From the NCBI GenBank assembly GCA_017963125.1, contig JAGCUA010000013.1, positions 1 to 64,000 of the forward strand: a DNA stretch of 64,000 nt, read 5' to 3'. The translations under genes were made by a program, and so were the position numbers. Shown one piece after another: positions 35,901 through 43,133 of the stretch; position 1 is the stretch's first letter, and each line of letters begins with the position of its first letter. The notes beneath the pieces are model-generated. The model made no database searches. It had not been told where the DNA came from and worked only from the letters and a program-made list of their open reading frames with translations. The stretch is from a bacterium (GTDB lineage: Bacteria > UBP6 > UBA1177).

Positions 35901-37863
35901 TACTGAAGTTATCGAACTTGCAGAAGTAGGTTTCGGTTACGATGACGACCTCACTCCCGGCGACGGCATCCTTAATTTTAAGGCTGGATCTGCGATAAAA
36001 TTCACGGTCCAGAATTCTGTTACCGGTGGCTTTATGGAAATAGAAAACGCCCCTGAAGGTTTCGAGTATGCGCGAGTTTCCCTCGTCAAGATGCAGGGCG
36101 ACGCTATTCCGGAAAACTACTACTCGGCTGATTTCTCGAATCTGACAGTGCCCGACACGAATATGAACGGACAGACCGATTACGATCTTGTTTTCGTCCT
36201 TACGACTGATAGCGGAATAGTTCAGAAATACTATGTTCCGCTTCACCTTGATCTGGCGCTACCTGCTGCTGTAAGTGCTGCGTCATCAAGCTCAGATGCG
36301 CTTTTGGGCAAAATCGGAATGTCGTGGAATCCGGCTTCGACTGTGGATGAGCAGCTTTATGCTTACGAAGTGCGCTACCAGAGCTATGACGAAGGAACCT
36401 GCTCGATAGTTAATGAATTCGATACTGCAACAAAGCCGCTTACCGAATATGCAGGCAATATTCCTGCTCCGGCTGACACGATGATGACATACAACTTCTT
36501 TGTAAACGCTGTAACGAACGCGGATAAGACGATAACTGCCGATATCCACAAAAACGGAAACAGCTACTGTGCCGCAGTCAAAGCTGTAAACGCTGTTTAT
36601 TCCTACGACGGCAAAGTTATGGCAAAGAATTTCGGTTTACTCGATGAAGGCTCGGTCAAAGATGCGGGCACTATCAAAATGGAGTGGGAGAATATTTACG
36701 AAACTTCAAGCGGTTCCCACAATTTCAGGCTTAAAATCATAGGGGATGTCAATAACGACGGCTTTGAGGACTATGCGATCGCAGACCGTCACAAATCGGA
36801 TTCAGGAATAGATACGCAGTTCAACGGCTTTGTTGACATTTATTCAGGTCTCGATCATTCGCTTATTAAATCGATCCGCGGTGCTCTTGGCTCAACTGAA
36901 AGAGTAGGTCAGGATATAAGCTCGAAAGCCGATTTCAACAATGACGGCTTCAATGATTTTGTCTACACAAATTTTGCGGGAGATGTCTTTGTGTTCTACG
37001 GCACAGAAAACGGGATCGATTTTGACGGAACTCCTGCCACATTCAGGGCAAAAGACGATTCAAATCAGGGCTACAGAGGTCTTGCGGTAGGAGATTATGA
37101 CGGTGACGGTTGTGACGATCTTCTGATTTCGGCTCCTGTTCAGACAGTCGGTGATTACGCTAATGCCGGTGAAGTTTATCTCTATTATGGTTGCAAGGAA
37201 GGCGGTTTCGCAGAAGAACCCGATCTTACATTCAAAGGAAACGCTGCAAACGCAAAGGTCGGAAATTCCGGCATAATGGATGCCGGTGATTTGAACGGTG
37301 ACGGAAAAACAGATTTCGCATTCGGTTCGGCAAATGCGCTTTACATTGTTTACGGCGGTTCGGCTGACGGCACTCTTTCACCGAAAATAAAATCTCTTTA
37401 CAATCCTGTAAGTTATATGGGAACCGGTGATTTTAATGGTGACGGATACTCTGATTTGGTTTATAACCATGTTTCTTCAACATCTGCTGAAACCAGAATT
37501 TATTATGGATCGTCCAGCGGCATAAGAACAACGGCTGATCTCAAAATTAATGATTTCTCGGCTATTTATGATAATTATGGGATTTCCCCGAATTATAACA
37601 CGCTTGCTGTTTCGCTTCATGCTAAAGATTTGAATGGTGACGGAGCTGATGATTTGGTCATCACTTCTTCGACCGGCGTGCTTATTTACTACACCTATAC
37701 CGATAGTGTTTCGGGCAAAAAACAGCTGAAAACGCAGCCTTCGGTTTTTGATGGATTTTCCGGTCAGGCGGGTCTTAATTCAAAAATTATGACGCTTGAC
37801 GATGCAATAATTTATTGTAACAACGATGTATCCGCTGGAAACTGCGGAAGATTAAATTTTTAG
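32938..37863 (+). CDS. Giant FG-GAP lipoprotein (1641 residues) within the RiPP-like operon
   Basis: The signal peptide ends at Cys24 (FTSC). A small cysteine module follows (CVEDKECGYGAYC), a beta-domain, an acidic Asp/Thr linker (about 154-208), several Ig-like beta-sandwich stretches (about 210-1150), a fibronectin-like segment (about 1110-1250) and at least six C-terminal FG-GAP/VCBS-type calcium-binding repeats (about 1265-1600) with motifs such as DVNNDGFEDY, DYDGDGCDDL and DLNGDGKTDF. Such repeats form a beta-propeller. The ATG at 32938 has GAGG six bases upstream. It is 14 bp from the PqqD-like gene and 9 bp from the peptide gene, so it is part of the operon; its role with the peptide is unknown. 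Confidence 0.92.
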   Translation: MNSGKIRFVLVLSAFLLLFSFTSCSKSSGKKCVEDKECGYGAYCSVEEGKEKGKCADFAEGDYKIEITSLEDGAHVCGKITVEVALSEVSEKLHDGMEAALTVAKDRDMQTLTGAFSENAISFEIDLAEKGEYKLAAFLIQNPYFRAEVTLTCDSEPEPEDDTDTNTPDEDNTEPVDDGDTDTPVDDADSESVDDDADTDTEPEEATPVATITSHPQDVSSVATAEFTFESDIEEATFRCKLDANEWESCTSPKVYENLTEGDHKFSLKAVNVGGTESEVVSFSWKIDFTIANIEILAPWNSDKAGNGDADTCKANNYGAIVKDGTIYVGTTQDALDGKNYGVCFKVGVKNTVVNAKFEVYSKNGETWNPLFTGKIEDGEIENGVMLNGLALSEGANTLKVVVGGKSEDVPDAEYVQKIVVATESPAISWAFPPKDHKFLQSNFSSGIFATFNITGSIPGLEIELVEGDSTVASLKTGKLGAESLSFVNPELADSCSPRDFHVVIYDTLNDNTVDSDSRSITFDVNAPSIDSLSVFGKNGIAVHSTVSAAQNPIIVNVNVSDAANTAGDGSREVTLYTNNGMGTPNKVLAGPKSAVGGIVVFENIELSEAKHTIKVEAKDCNGNISSQTLDPVTVSTTNPVLTVVSPKGTGDDWRWLTLADVPELEGASVADGELAGVKMHIVSNKVLSGITQILHTYGSSSVDITENASLSEDGMNIFVDLPNLENSMPDLENAKQHKFLVSVVDFAGNFGKIGGADEEYYGVDVVAPTITSLAFDSDNYPVEMTLVTENIDSETHFTLVATKGEVVKTWNGTFAANGTVKKDLNLSTGEWNATLTLTDNHGNTSAATGSFEVTADVPDIVLKKEDGSIIGVGSEQKPSWFVCSQKPDDPDSACTVSIRIYAPEGTEINYGIGSSTSVTIGAAGFETIKLSLNLFSVSEFAISSGQYNETYYLRATNLIPAVQISNPTACPKSAEYCSIYDLEDDDSTEVIELAEVGFGYDDDLTPGDGILNFKAGSAIKFTVQNSVTGGFMEIENAPEGFEYARVSLVKMQGDAIPENYYSADFSNLTVPDTNMNGQTDYDLVFVLTTDSGIVQKYYVPLHLDLALPAAVSAASSSSDALLGKIGMSWNPASTVDEQLYAYEVRYQSYDEGTCSIVNEFDTATKPLTEYAGNIPAPADTMMTYNFFVNAVTNADKTITADIHKNGNSYCAAVKAVNAVYSYDGKVMAKNFGLLDEGSVKDAGTIKMEWENIYETSSGSHNFRLKIIGDVNNDGFEDYAIADRHKSDSGIDTQFNGFVDIYSGLDHSLIKSIRGALGSTERVGQDISSKADFNNDGFNDFVYTNFAGDVFVFYGTENGIDFDGTPATFRAKDDSNQGYRGLAVGDYDGDGCDDLLISAPVQTVGDYANAGEVYLYYGCKEGGFAEEPDLTFKGNAANAKVGNSGIMDAGDLNGDGKTDFAFGSANALYIVYGGSADGTLSPKIKSLYNPVSYMGTGDFNGDGYSDLVYNHVSSTSAETRIYYGSSSGIRTTADLKINDFSAIYDNYGISPNYNTLAVSLHAKDLNGDGADDLVITSSTGVLIYYTYTDSVSGKKQLKTQPSVFDGFSGQAGLNSKIMTLDDAIIYCNNDVSAGNCGRLNF

Positions 37864-37872
37864 GAGGATACT

Positions 37873-37986
37873 ATGAAAAAGAATTACCAGAAGCCAGAGA
37901 TCATTGAAGAAATCGAACTTGACAGAAAGGTCGTTTATGCTAGTAATCCGGATTGTGATTATACCGATCCGGATGCCGGTTGCTAA
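37873..37986 (+). CDS. Candidate RiPP precursor peptide (37 residues)
   Basis: The peptide begins MKKNYQKPEIIEEIELDRK and ends VVYASNPDCDYTDPDAGC. Residues 5-10 are YxxPxI, which matches the YxxPxL motif by which lasso-type leaders dock to PqqD-like proteins; a charged leader then gives way to a small, Asp/Pro-rich C-terminal part with Cys28 and Cys37 as the last residue. A strong AGGAGG (37862-37867) overlaps the stop codon of the giant lipoprotein and implies efficient, coupled translation. The next gene, 11 bp on, is an HPr-kinase-like protein. Gene size, motif, ribosome site and neighbours together support a precursor; the modification is unknown. Confidence 0.75.
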   Translation: MKKNYQKPEIIEEIELDRKVVYASNPDCDYTDPDAGC

Positions 37987-37997
37987 CGACAATAAGA

Positions 37998-38549
37998 ATG
38001 TCCTTTGCTTCTGAAACGGTCAGAGCACAGCGCGAGTTATACTTGGCTGAAAAAGCTCTGATCGTTCATTCGAGTTCTTTTGAAAAAAACGGTTCCGCCT
38101 TTGTCTGCGGGGGTGTCTGCGGAATAGGCAAATCGACTCTTTGCTTCAAACTGAAAGAATTGTTTAATCCGATCAACGATGACAGAAATCTTCTTGAATT
38201 TACCGATAGTGGCATAATCGTAAGCAGTTTCTGGGATCAGAACGAGCAGCATTTCAGCACGAAGCACTATCTTGTGAATCAGAATATTTCCGCAAAACTG
38301 AAAGCTTTTCTTTTTGTTGCGAAAGAGTTTGAAAAAGAGACTTATCTTGAAGAACTTTCCGACAGAACTCATATTTGGAAAAAGCTTCTTTTCTGTGCCG
38401 CACCGCCTGTGAAAGGGGATGAAAGCCTTTTTCCGAACTACTTTTCGATGCTTGAAAAGCTGATGTCGGAAACTAAGTTTTTTGTAATTCACCACAATCT
38501 CAAAGATCCGCCTGAATTTGTTGCCGAAAAACTGCTCGGGATCGGATAA
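37998..38549 (+). CDS. HPr-kinase/PEP-carboxykinase-like P-loop protein
   Basis: The 183-residue protein has a P-loop CGGVCGIGKSTL (about residues 36-47) and, 20 residues on, INDDRNLLEF, the counterpart of the SDD segment of HprK-like kinases. The rest follows the small HprK-like proteins that accompany PqqD-like genes in some peptide clusters, where relatives phosphorylate a precursor serine or otherwise aid maturation. It lacks the N-terminal domain of true HPr kinase and no PTS gene is near. ATG 37998 is preferred to the TTG at 37980, which overlaps the peptide stop; there is no good ribosome site, so translation probably depends on the peptide gene. Confidence 0.75.
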   Translation: MSFASETVRAQRELYLAEKALIVHSSSFEKNGSAFVCGGVCGIGKSTLCFKLKELFNPINDDRNLLEFTDSGIIVSSFWDQNEQHFSTKHYLVNQNISAKLKAFLFVAKEFEKETYLEELSDRTHIWKKLLFCAAPPVKGDESLFPNYFSMLEKLMSETKFFVIHHNLKDPPEFVAEKLLGIG

Positions 38550-38579
38550 AGTCTCCGAAAACGTTGAAATAGTCATTTT

Positions 38580-38607
38580 TTGCGACTATTCCAAAAATAA
38601 TTATAAT
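38580..38607 (+). promoter_or_regulatory. Promoter of the spermidine-synthase-like membrane protein gene
   Basis: TTGCGA (38580-38585), 16-bp spacer, TATAAT (38602-38607). The -35 lies in an inverted repeat AATAGTC/GACTATT (38568-38574 and 38584-38590) that could be a weak end signal of the preceding operon or an operator. Confidence 0.6.
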
Positions 38608-38642
38608 ATTAAGTTTTTTGTTTTTATCGAAGAGGTAAAACT

Positions 38643-41039
38643 ATGATTTTTTCGGCGGTTTTTCTTATTTCAGCGGTGCTTTTCGCGCTGGAAGTCCTCC
38701 AGACGAGGATATTTTCTTTTTCGTCGTGGCATCATATGACATACATGGTTGTCGCAATAGCTCTGATGGGTTATGCTGCGGCCGGAATGGTTCTTGCTGT
38801 CAAAAAAGGTTTGAAAAATTATGAAAAGTTCATCCATGTGATCTCTGTTCTGTTTGTTTTTTCGATCCCTGTCGCGTTTTTTATGACTCCCGGACTTCCG
38901 CTTGATCCGATGATACCGAACAAACTTTTTATGATAATTGTTCTGTTTACAGACTACCTTTTTCTTTCGCTTCCCCATTTTTTCGGAGGTCTCATCCTTC
39001 TTGCGGTCTTTCAGAACAACAGCAAAAACGTAAATATAAGCTACTTTTTTTCTATTTCAGGCTCCGTAGCCGGATGTTTTTCGGCGCTACCTCTTCTTGA
39101 TGCTTTCGGCATGGAAACGGCGCTTGTTACAGCTTCGTTTTTGGCTGCTCTTTCATCGTTTTTTATCTCTTTTGCAGCTAAAAGAAGACTTCCCGGTAAA
39201 GTTTTTTCGGCTCTCCTTATGGTTTTCGCACTCGTTCTATTTCCCATAAAAAACAGCGTTTTCGTTTTCAGACCCGCTATTTCAAAAATCCTCACGTCGG
39301 TCGGCGCAGATCCGGAAATGAGTGAGTGGAACAGAGCCGGCAGAGTAGATATTTCGGCAACAAACGGACTTGTAATCCAGCATCAGTGGGAAGATCTGCA
39401 GAGGGGGATGATCACTATTGACGGTGATGCAGCATCATTCATCTTCGATTTTTCCGATGAACCTGCACGGGTTGCTCCTTCACTTTATTCAGCCGGTTAT
39501 TTCGGGCTTTTCGCTCCTGACGTATTTGTGGCAGGACTTTCAACGACCGATATTGCAGCGGCACTTTTCTGGCAGGCGAAATCGGTGACCACAGTCGAGG
39601 TGAATAGCGCTGTGATTGATTTAACTATGCGTAAATATTCGACTTTTAAAAATAATATCCTTAAAAACGATAAAGTCGCCGTTCTGCACGACGAAGTCCG
39701 CTCGTTTTTGGAAAAAACCGATAAAAAATACGATCTTATCCAGCTTTCCGGCACAGATACTGTTTCGGCGCTTATGAATGGTGCTTATGTTATGAATGAG
39801 AGCTACCTCTACACGAAAGAGGCTTTCAGGACCTATATCGACAGGCTTAATGATGACGGAACTCTCGCTTTGATCAGATGGGTGCTCTGGCCGCCGCGCG
39901 AGACTCTCAGGGTCGCCGTAACGGCTTCACTGGCGCTGAAGGAAGCCGGATTCGAGCATCCGGAAAACAACATCATCATTATCGGAGACAGTGCTCTGGC
40001 AAGCGTTGTCGTTAAAAAACGCCCGTTCACCTGGACGGAACTTAATGCGATCGCCGAAATAGTGGCCGGAACGAAGGATCTCAGGATCATATACGCACCG
40101 GGATTTTCGGCTGGAGCGAGATATTACGATCCTATCGTAAAAGGAGTTAATTTCTCGAGCGATCAGGCGATCGACTTCATAAAAAGCGGTTTTGTCTACT
40201 ATTTCAGGTCGCTTGAAAACGGGACTCAGGATATGTTCATCGACGATTATCCCTATAATATCAAGCCTGTAAGTGACGATTCGCCTTTCTTTTTCAATTA
40301 TTTCAAGTTCGGCGGTGAAAAACTTTCGAAAGAGGTCAGGACTGTTTTTTTTGATGCAAGCCGGTACCGGCTAATAATTTTGGGTCTCACATTCGTCCAG
40401 CTGCTTTTCCTGTCGCTTTCACTCTTTGTTTCGCCGCTTTTTTTCATGTCGAAAGAGGAGAAAAAGTATCTGCCGCTTGTTCAGCTCCTCGTTTTTGCTG
40501 CCCTCGGCTTCGGTTTCATGTTCATTGAGTTGACTTTTATACAGAATCTCACTCTTCTTTTCGGTGATCCGGCGACTTCGGCGGCAACGGCGATCGGGCT
40601 TCTCCTTGTCTTATCAGCCATAGGTTCGCTTTTCAGCAAAAAAATACTGATTTCTCTCGGAGAAAAGCCTTTCTTCAGCAGTCTCGCGATAATTCTGCCT
40701 CTTATGATTTTAGGCTACGCGGTTTTCTTTCCGTATTTTTCGGCTGCCTGCATGGGACTTTCATTCACCCTGAAACTGCTTCTTACTGCGCTTGTGATTG
40801 CCCCGTTAGGCTTTTTGACGGGAACGGTTTTTCCTGTTTCGGCACTTCTTGTCGGAGAAAAAAATTCTTCGTTTGTTCCGCTTGCTTTCGGTGCAAACGG
40901 AGCCGCATCGGTCCTTGCATCGGTTGTTTCTGTAATTGTTGCAATGGTTTACGGATTTAAGTTCGTCTTTCTTATGTCGGCTTTCTGCTACTTCTTCGCT
41001 CTGTCGGCAATGCTTTATTTCGTGAAAAGGCGGGTTTGA
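38643..41039 (+). CDS. Membrane protein with spermidine-synthase-like domain
   Basis: The 798-residue protein has about six N-terminal membrane helices (1-200), a cytoplasmic or periplasmic Rossmann-type domain like spermidine synthase (about 220-480; motifs VTTVEVNSAVIDL and YDLIQLSG correspond to the cofactor loop and acidic active-site strand), and six to seven C-terminal helices (about 575-798). Fused MFS/spermidine-synthase-like proteins are widespread but mostly uncharacterised; the usual polyamine-site acidic residues are not all obvious, so aminopropyl transfer should not be assumed. It has its own promoter 90 bp after the RiPP-like operon and so may be unrelated to it. Confidence 0.8.
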   Translation: MIFSAVFLISAVLFALEVLQTRIFSFSSWHHMTYMVVAIALMGYAAAGMVLAVKKGLKNYEKFIHVISVLFVFSIPVAFFMTPGLPLDPMIPNKLFMIIVLFTDYLFLSLPHFFGGLILLAVFQNNSKNVNISYFFSISGSVAGCFSALPLLDAFGMETALVTASFLAALSSFFISFAAKRRLPGKVFSALLMVFALVLFPIKNSVFVFRPAISKILTSVGADPEMSEWNRAGRVDISATNGLVIQHQWEDLQRGMITIDGDAASFIFDFSDEPARVAPSLYSAGYFGLFAPDVFVAGLSTTDIAAALFWQAKSVTTVEVNSAVIDLTMRKYSTFKNNILKNDKVAVLHDEVRSFLEKTDKKYDLIQLSGTDTVSALMNGAYVMNESYLYTKEAFRTYIDRLNDDGTLALIRWVLWPPRETLRVAVTASLALKEAGFEHPENNIIIIGDSALASVVVKKRPFTWTELNAIAEIVAGTKDLRIIYAPGFSAGARYYDPIVKGVNFSSDQAIDFIKSGFVYYFRSLENGTQDMFIDDYPYNIKPVSDDSPFFFNYFKFGGEKLSKEVRTVFFDASRYRLIILGLTFVQLLFLSLSLFVSPLFFMSKEEKKYLPLVQLLVFAALGFGFMFIELTFIQNLTLLFGDPATSAATAIGLLLVLSAIGSLFSKKILISLGEKPFFSSLAIILPLMILGYAVFFPYFSAACMGLSFTLKLLLTALVIAPLGFLTGTVFPVSALLVGEKNSSFVPLAFGANGAASVLASVVSVIVAMVYGFKFVFLMSAFCYFFALSAMLYFVKRRV

Positions 41040-41053
41040 TTCAACTTCAGTTA

Positions 41054-41081
41054 TTGACTTTGTAAAATCGGTTCCTATATA
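41054..41081 (+). promoter_or_regulatory. Promoter of htpG
   Basis: TTGACT (41054-41059), 16-bp spacer, TATATA (41076-41081), followed by CACGCGG and a T-run. It looks like a housekeeping promoter; I see no CIRCE-type inverted repeat. Confidence 0.6.
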
Positions 41082-41122
41082 TCCACGCGGTTTTTTTATT
41101 ATTGTTTTTTTCGGAGGAGAAA

Positions 41123-43072
41123 ATGGCTGAAAAAAGTTTCAAGGCCGAGACCAAAAAACTGCTTGACCTTATGATCAATTCGATCTACACGAACCGTGAG
41201 ATTTTCCTGAGAGAACTTATTTCAAACGCGAGCGACGCGATAGACAAACTTAAATTCAAATCGTTGACTGAACCTGATCTCCTGAAAGAATGCGGAGAAC
41301 CTACAATCAGGATAACGCCGGATAATGAGACGAAAACACTTACGATTTCCGATAACGGGATCGGCATGAGCTATGACGAGGTTATCGATAATATCGGAAC
41401 GATCGCAAAGAGCGGCTCGAAGGAGTTTTTCGAAAAAATGTCTGCTGAAAAAGGTGAAGGCGAAAAGAACGCAGCCGAATTCATTGGTCAGTTCGGTGTC
41501 GGTTTTTACAGCGCTTTCATGGTTGCCGACAGAGTCAGGATCAAAACGAGAGCTGCCGGTGCGCCTGCTTCGGAAGGCGTTGTCTGGGAATCAAAAGGCG
41601 ACGGAGTATATACGATCGACAAGGCTGAAATCTATAAATGCGGGACAGAAATCACCCTTTATCTCAAAGACGACGCGGTGAAAGATATGATGCTTCTCGA
41701 CAGGTACGAACTTGAAGAGCTTGTTTCTAAATACAGCGATTTCATCCGCTACCCGATAAAAATGATGATTCAAAACGAAGTTCCGGAAGAAAAAGATGCT
41801 GACGGAAACGTCACGAAAGCGAAGGAGATTGTTATTGAGGATAAGACTCTGAACTCGATGAAACCGCTATGGAACAGGGAAAAGTCCGATGTAAAGGAAG
41901 AAGAATACAAGGAATTTTACAGGCACACTTTCCATTCCTACGACGAGCCGCTGGATGTCATTCAGGCAAAAGGCGAGGGTCAGGTCGAATACACCGCGCT
42001 CCTTTTCATCCCGTCCGAAACGCCGTTCAACTTCTATTCCTCGCAGTTTGAAAGAGGTCTGGCACTTTACTGCAAGCAGATCTTCATCATGGAAAAATGC
42101 AAGGATCTGATCCCGGAATACCTCGGTTTTGTAAAAGGTGTCGTCGACAGCCCCGATTTTTCGCTCAACATTTCGCGTGAGATCCTCCAGCACAGCAGCC
42201 AGCTCAAGATAATCTCAAAAAACCTCGAGAAAAAGATACTTGCTTCGCTCAAATACATGCTTGAAAACGACCGTGAGAAATACATCAAATTCTGGAAGGA
42301 GTTCGGCCGCGCAATGAAGGCAGGCGTTTACTCCGATTTCGGCGCTCACAAGGAAAAGCTGCAGGATCTCCTTCTTTTCGAATCGTCGAAATGTGACGGA
42401 ATGACGACTCTCGGCGAATATGTCAAGAGAATGCCGGAAGGACAGAAGGAGATCTACTACGCGGCAGGAAAAGACAAAGAATCCATCGCAGGGATACCGC
42501 AGATGGAAGCTGTCAGCGAAAAAGGCTACGAAGTGCTTTATTTCACCGATAAAATCGACGAATTCGCCTCAACGATGCTTGTAAGCTATCAGGAAAAACC
42601 GCTCAAAAACATCGCCGCGGAAGACCTGAACCTTGACACCGACGAAGAGAAAAAGGCGAAAGAGGAAAAACGGAAAGAGAAAGAGGAAGAGAGCAAATCA
42701 CTGCTTGAAACCATCAAAAAATATCTGGGAAGCGAAGTCAGCGAAGTACGCCTTTCGTCAAGACTCAAAAACAGCGCTGTCTGCCTTGTAAGCGGCGCGG
42801 GACTTAGCCTCAACATGGAGCAGGTCCTTTCGGAAGCGACAATGTCGAGCATGCCTTCTCCGAAAGCGCAGAGGATCCTTGAAATCAACCCTGACCACAA
42901 AATTTTCGAAAAACTTACCGAGATCTACAACGCCGATCCTGAATCTCCGAAACTCAAGGATATGGCTGAAGTTCTCTACGACCAGGCTCTTCTCATCGAA
43001 GGGATCACGCCGAAAAATCCGGTAAAATTCGCAAACCAGATTTCGTCACTTCTGTCAGAAATTTCGTTATAA
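41123..43072 (+). CDS. htpG: Chaperone HtpG (Hsp90)
   Basis: HtpG is the bacterial Hsp90, an ATP-driven dimeric cytoplasmic chaperone. The N-terminal ATPase domain shows ELISNASDAIDKLKF (about residues 27-41), DNGIGMSYDE (about 76-85), the lid GTIAKSGSKEF and GQFGVGFYSAF; the middle domain has NISREILQ (the catalytic Arg region), and a lysine/glutamate-rich linker (about 505-530) precedes the C-terminal dimerisation domain. The length of 649 is typical. ATG 41123 follows GGAGGAG. Confidence 0.97.
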   Translation: MAEKSFKAETKKLLDLMINSIYTNREIFLRELISNASDAIDKLKFKSLTEPDLLKECGEPTIRITPDNETKTLTISDNGIGMSYDEVIDNIGTIAKSGSKEFFEKMSAEKGEGEKNAAEFIGQFGVGFYSAFMVADRVRIKTRAAGAPASEGVVWESKGDGVYTIDKAEIYKCGTEITLYLKDDAVKDMMLLDRYELEELVSKYSDFIRYPIKMMIQNEVPEEKDADGNVTKAKEIVIEDKTLNSMKPLWNREKSDVKEEEYKEFYRHTFHSYDEPLDVIQAKGEGQVEYTALLFIPSETPFNFYSSQFERGLALYCKQIFIMEKCKDLIPEYLGFVKGVVDSPDFSLNISREILQHSSQLKIISKNLEKKILASLKYMLENDREKYIKFWKEFGRAMKAGVYSDFGAHKEKLQDLLLFESSKCDGMTTLGEYVKRMPEGQKEIYYAAGKDKESIAGIPQMEAVSEKGYEVLYFTDKIDEFASTMLVSYQEKPLKNIAAEDLNLDTDEEKKAKEEKRKEKEEESKSLLETIKKYLGSEVSEVRLSSRLKNSAVCLVSGAGLSLNMEQVLSEATMSSMPSPKAQRILEINPDHKIFEKLTEIYNADPESPKLKDMAEVLYDQALLIEGITPKNPVKFANQISSLLSEISL

Positions 43073-43133
43073 GGGCTGCTGATAGTTCAGGGCAAACTGC
43101 AATTTTCCGTCCATCGTGCTTGCGCCGAAATAT

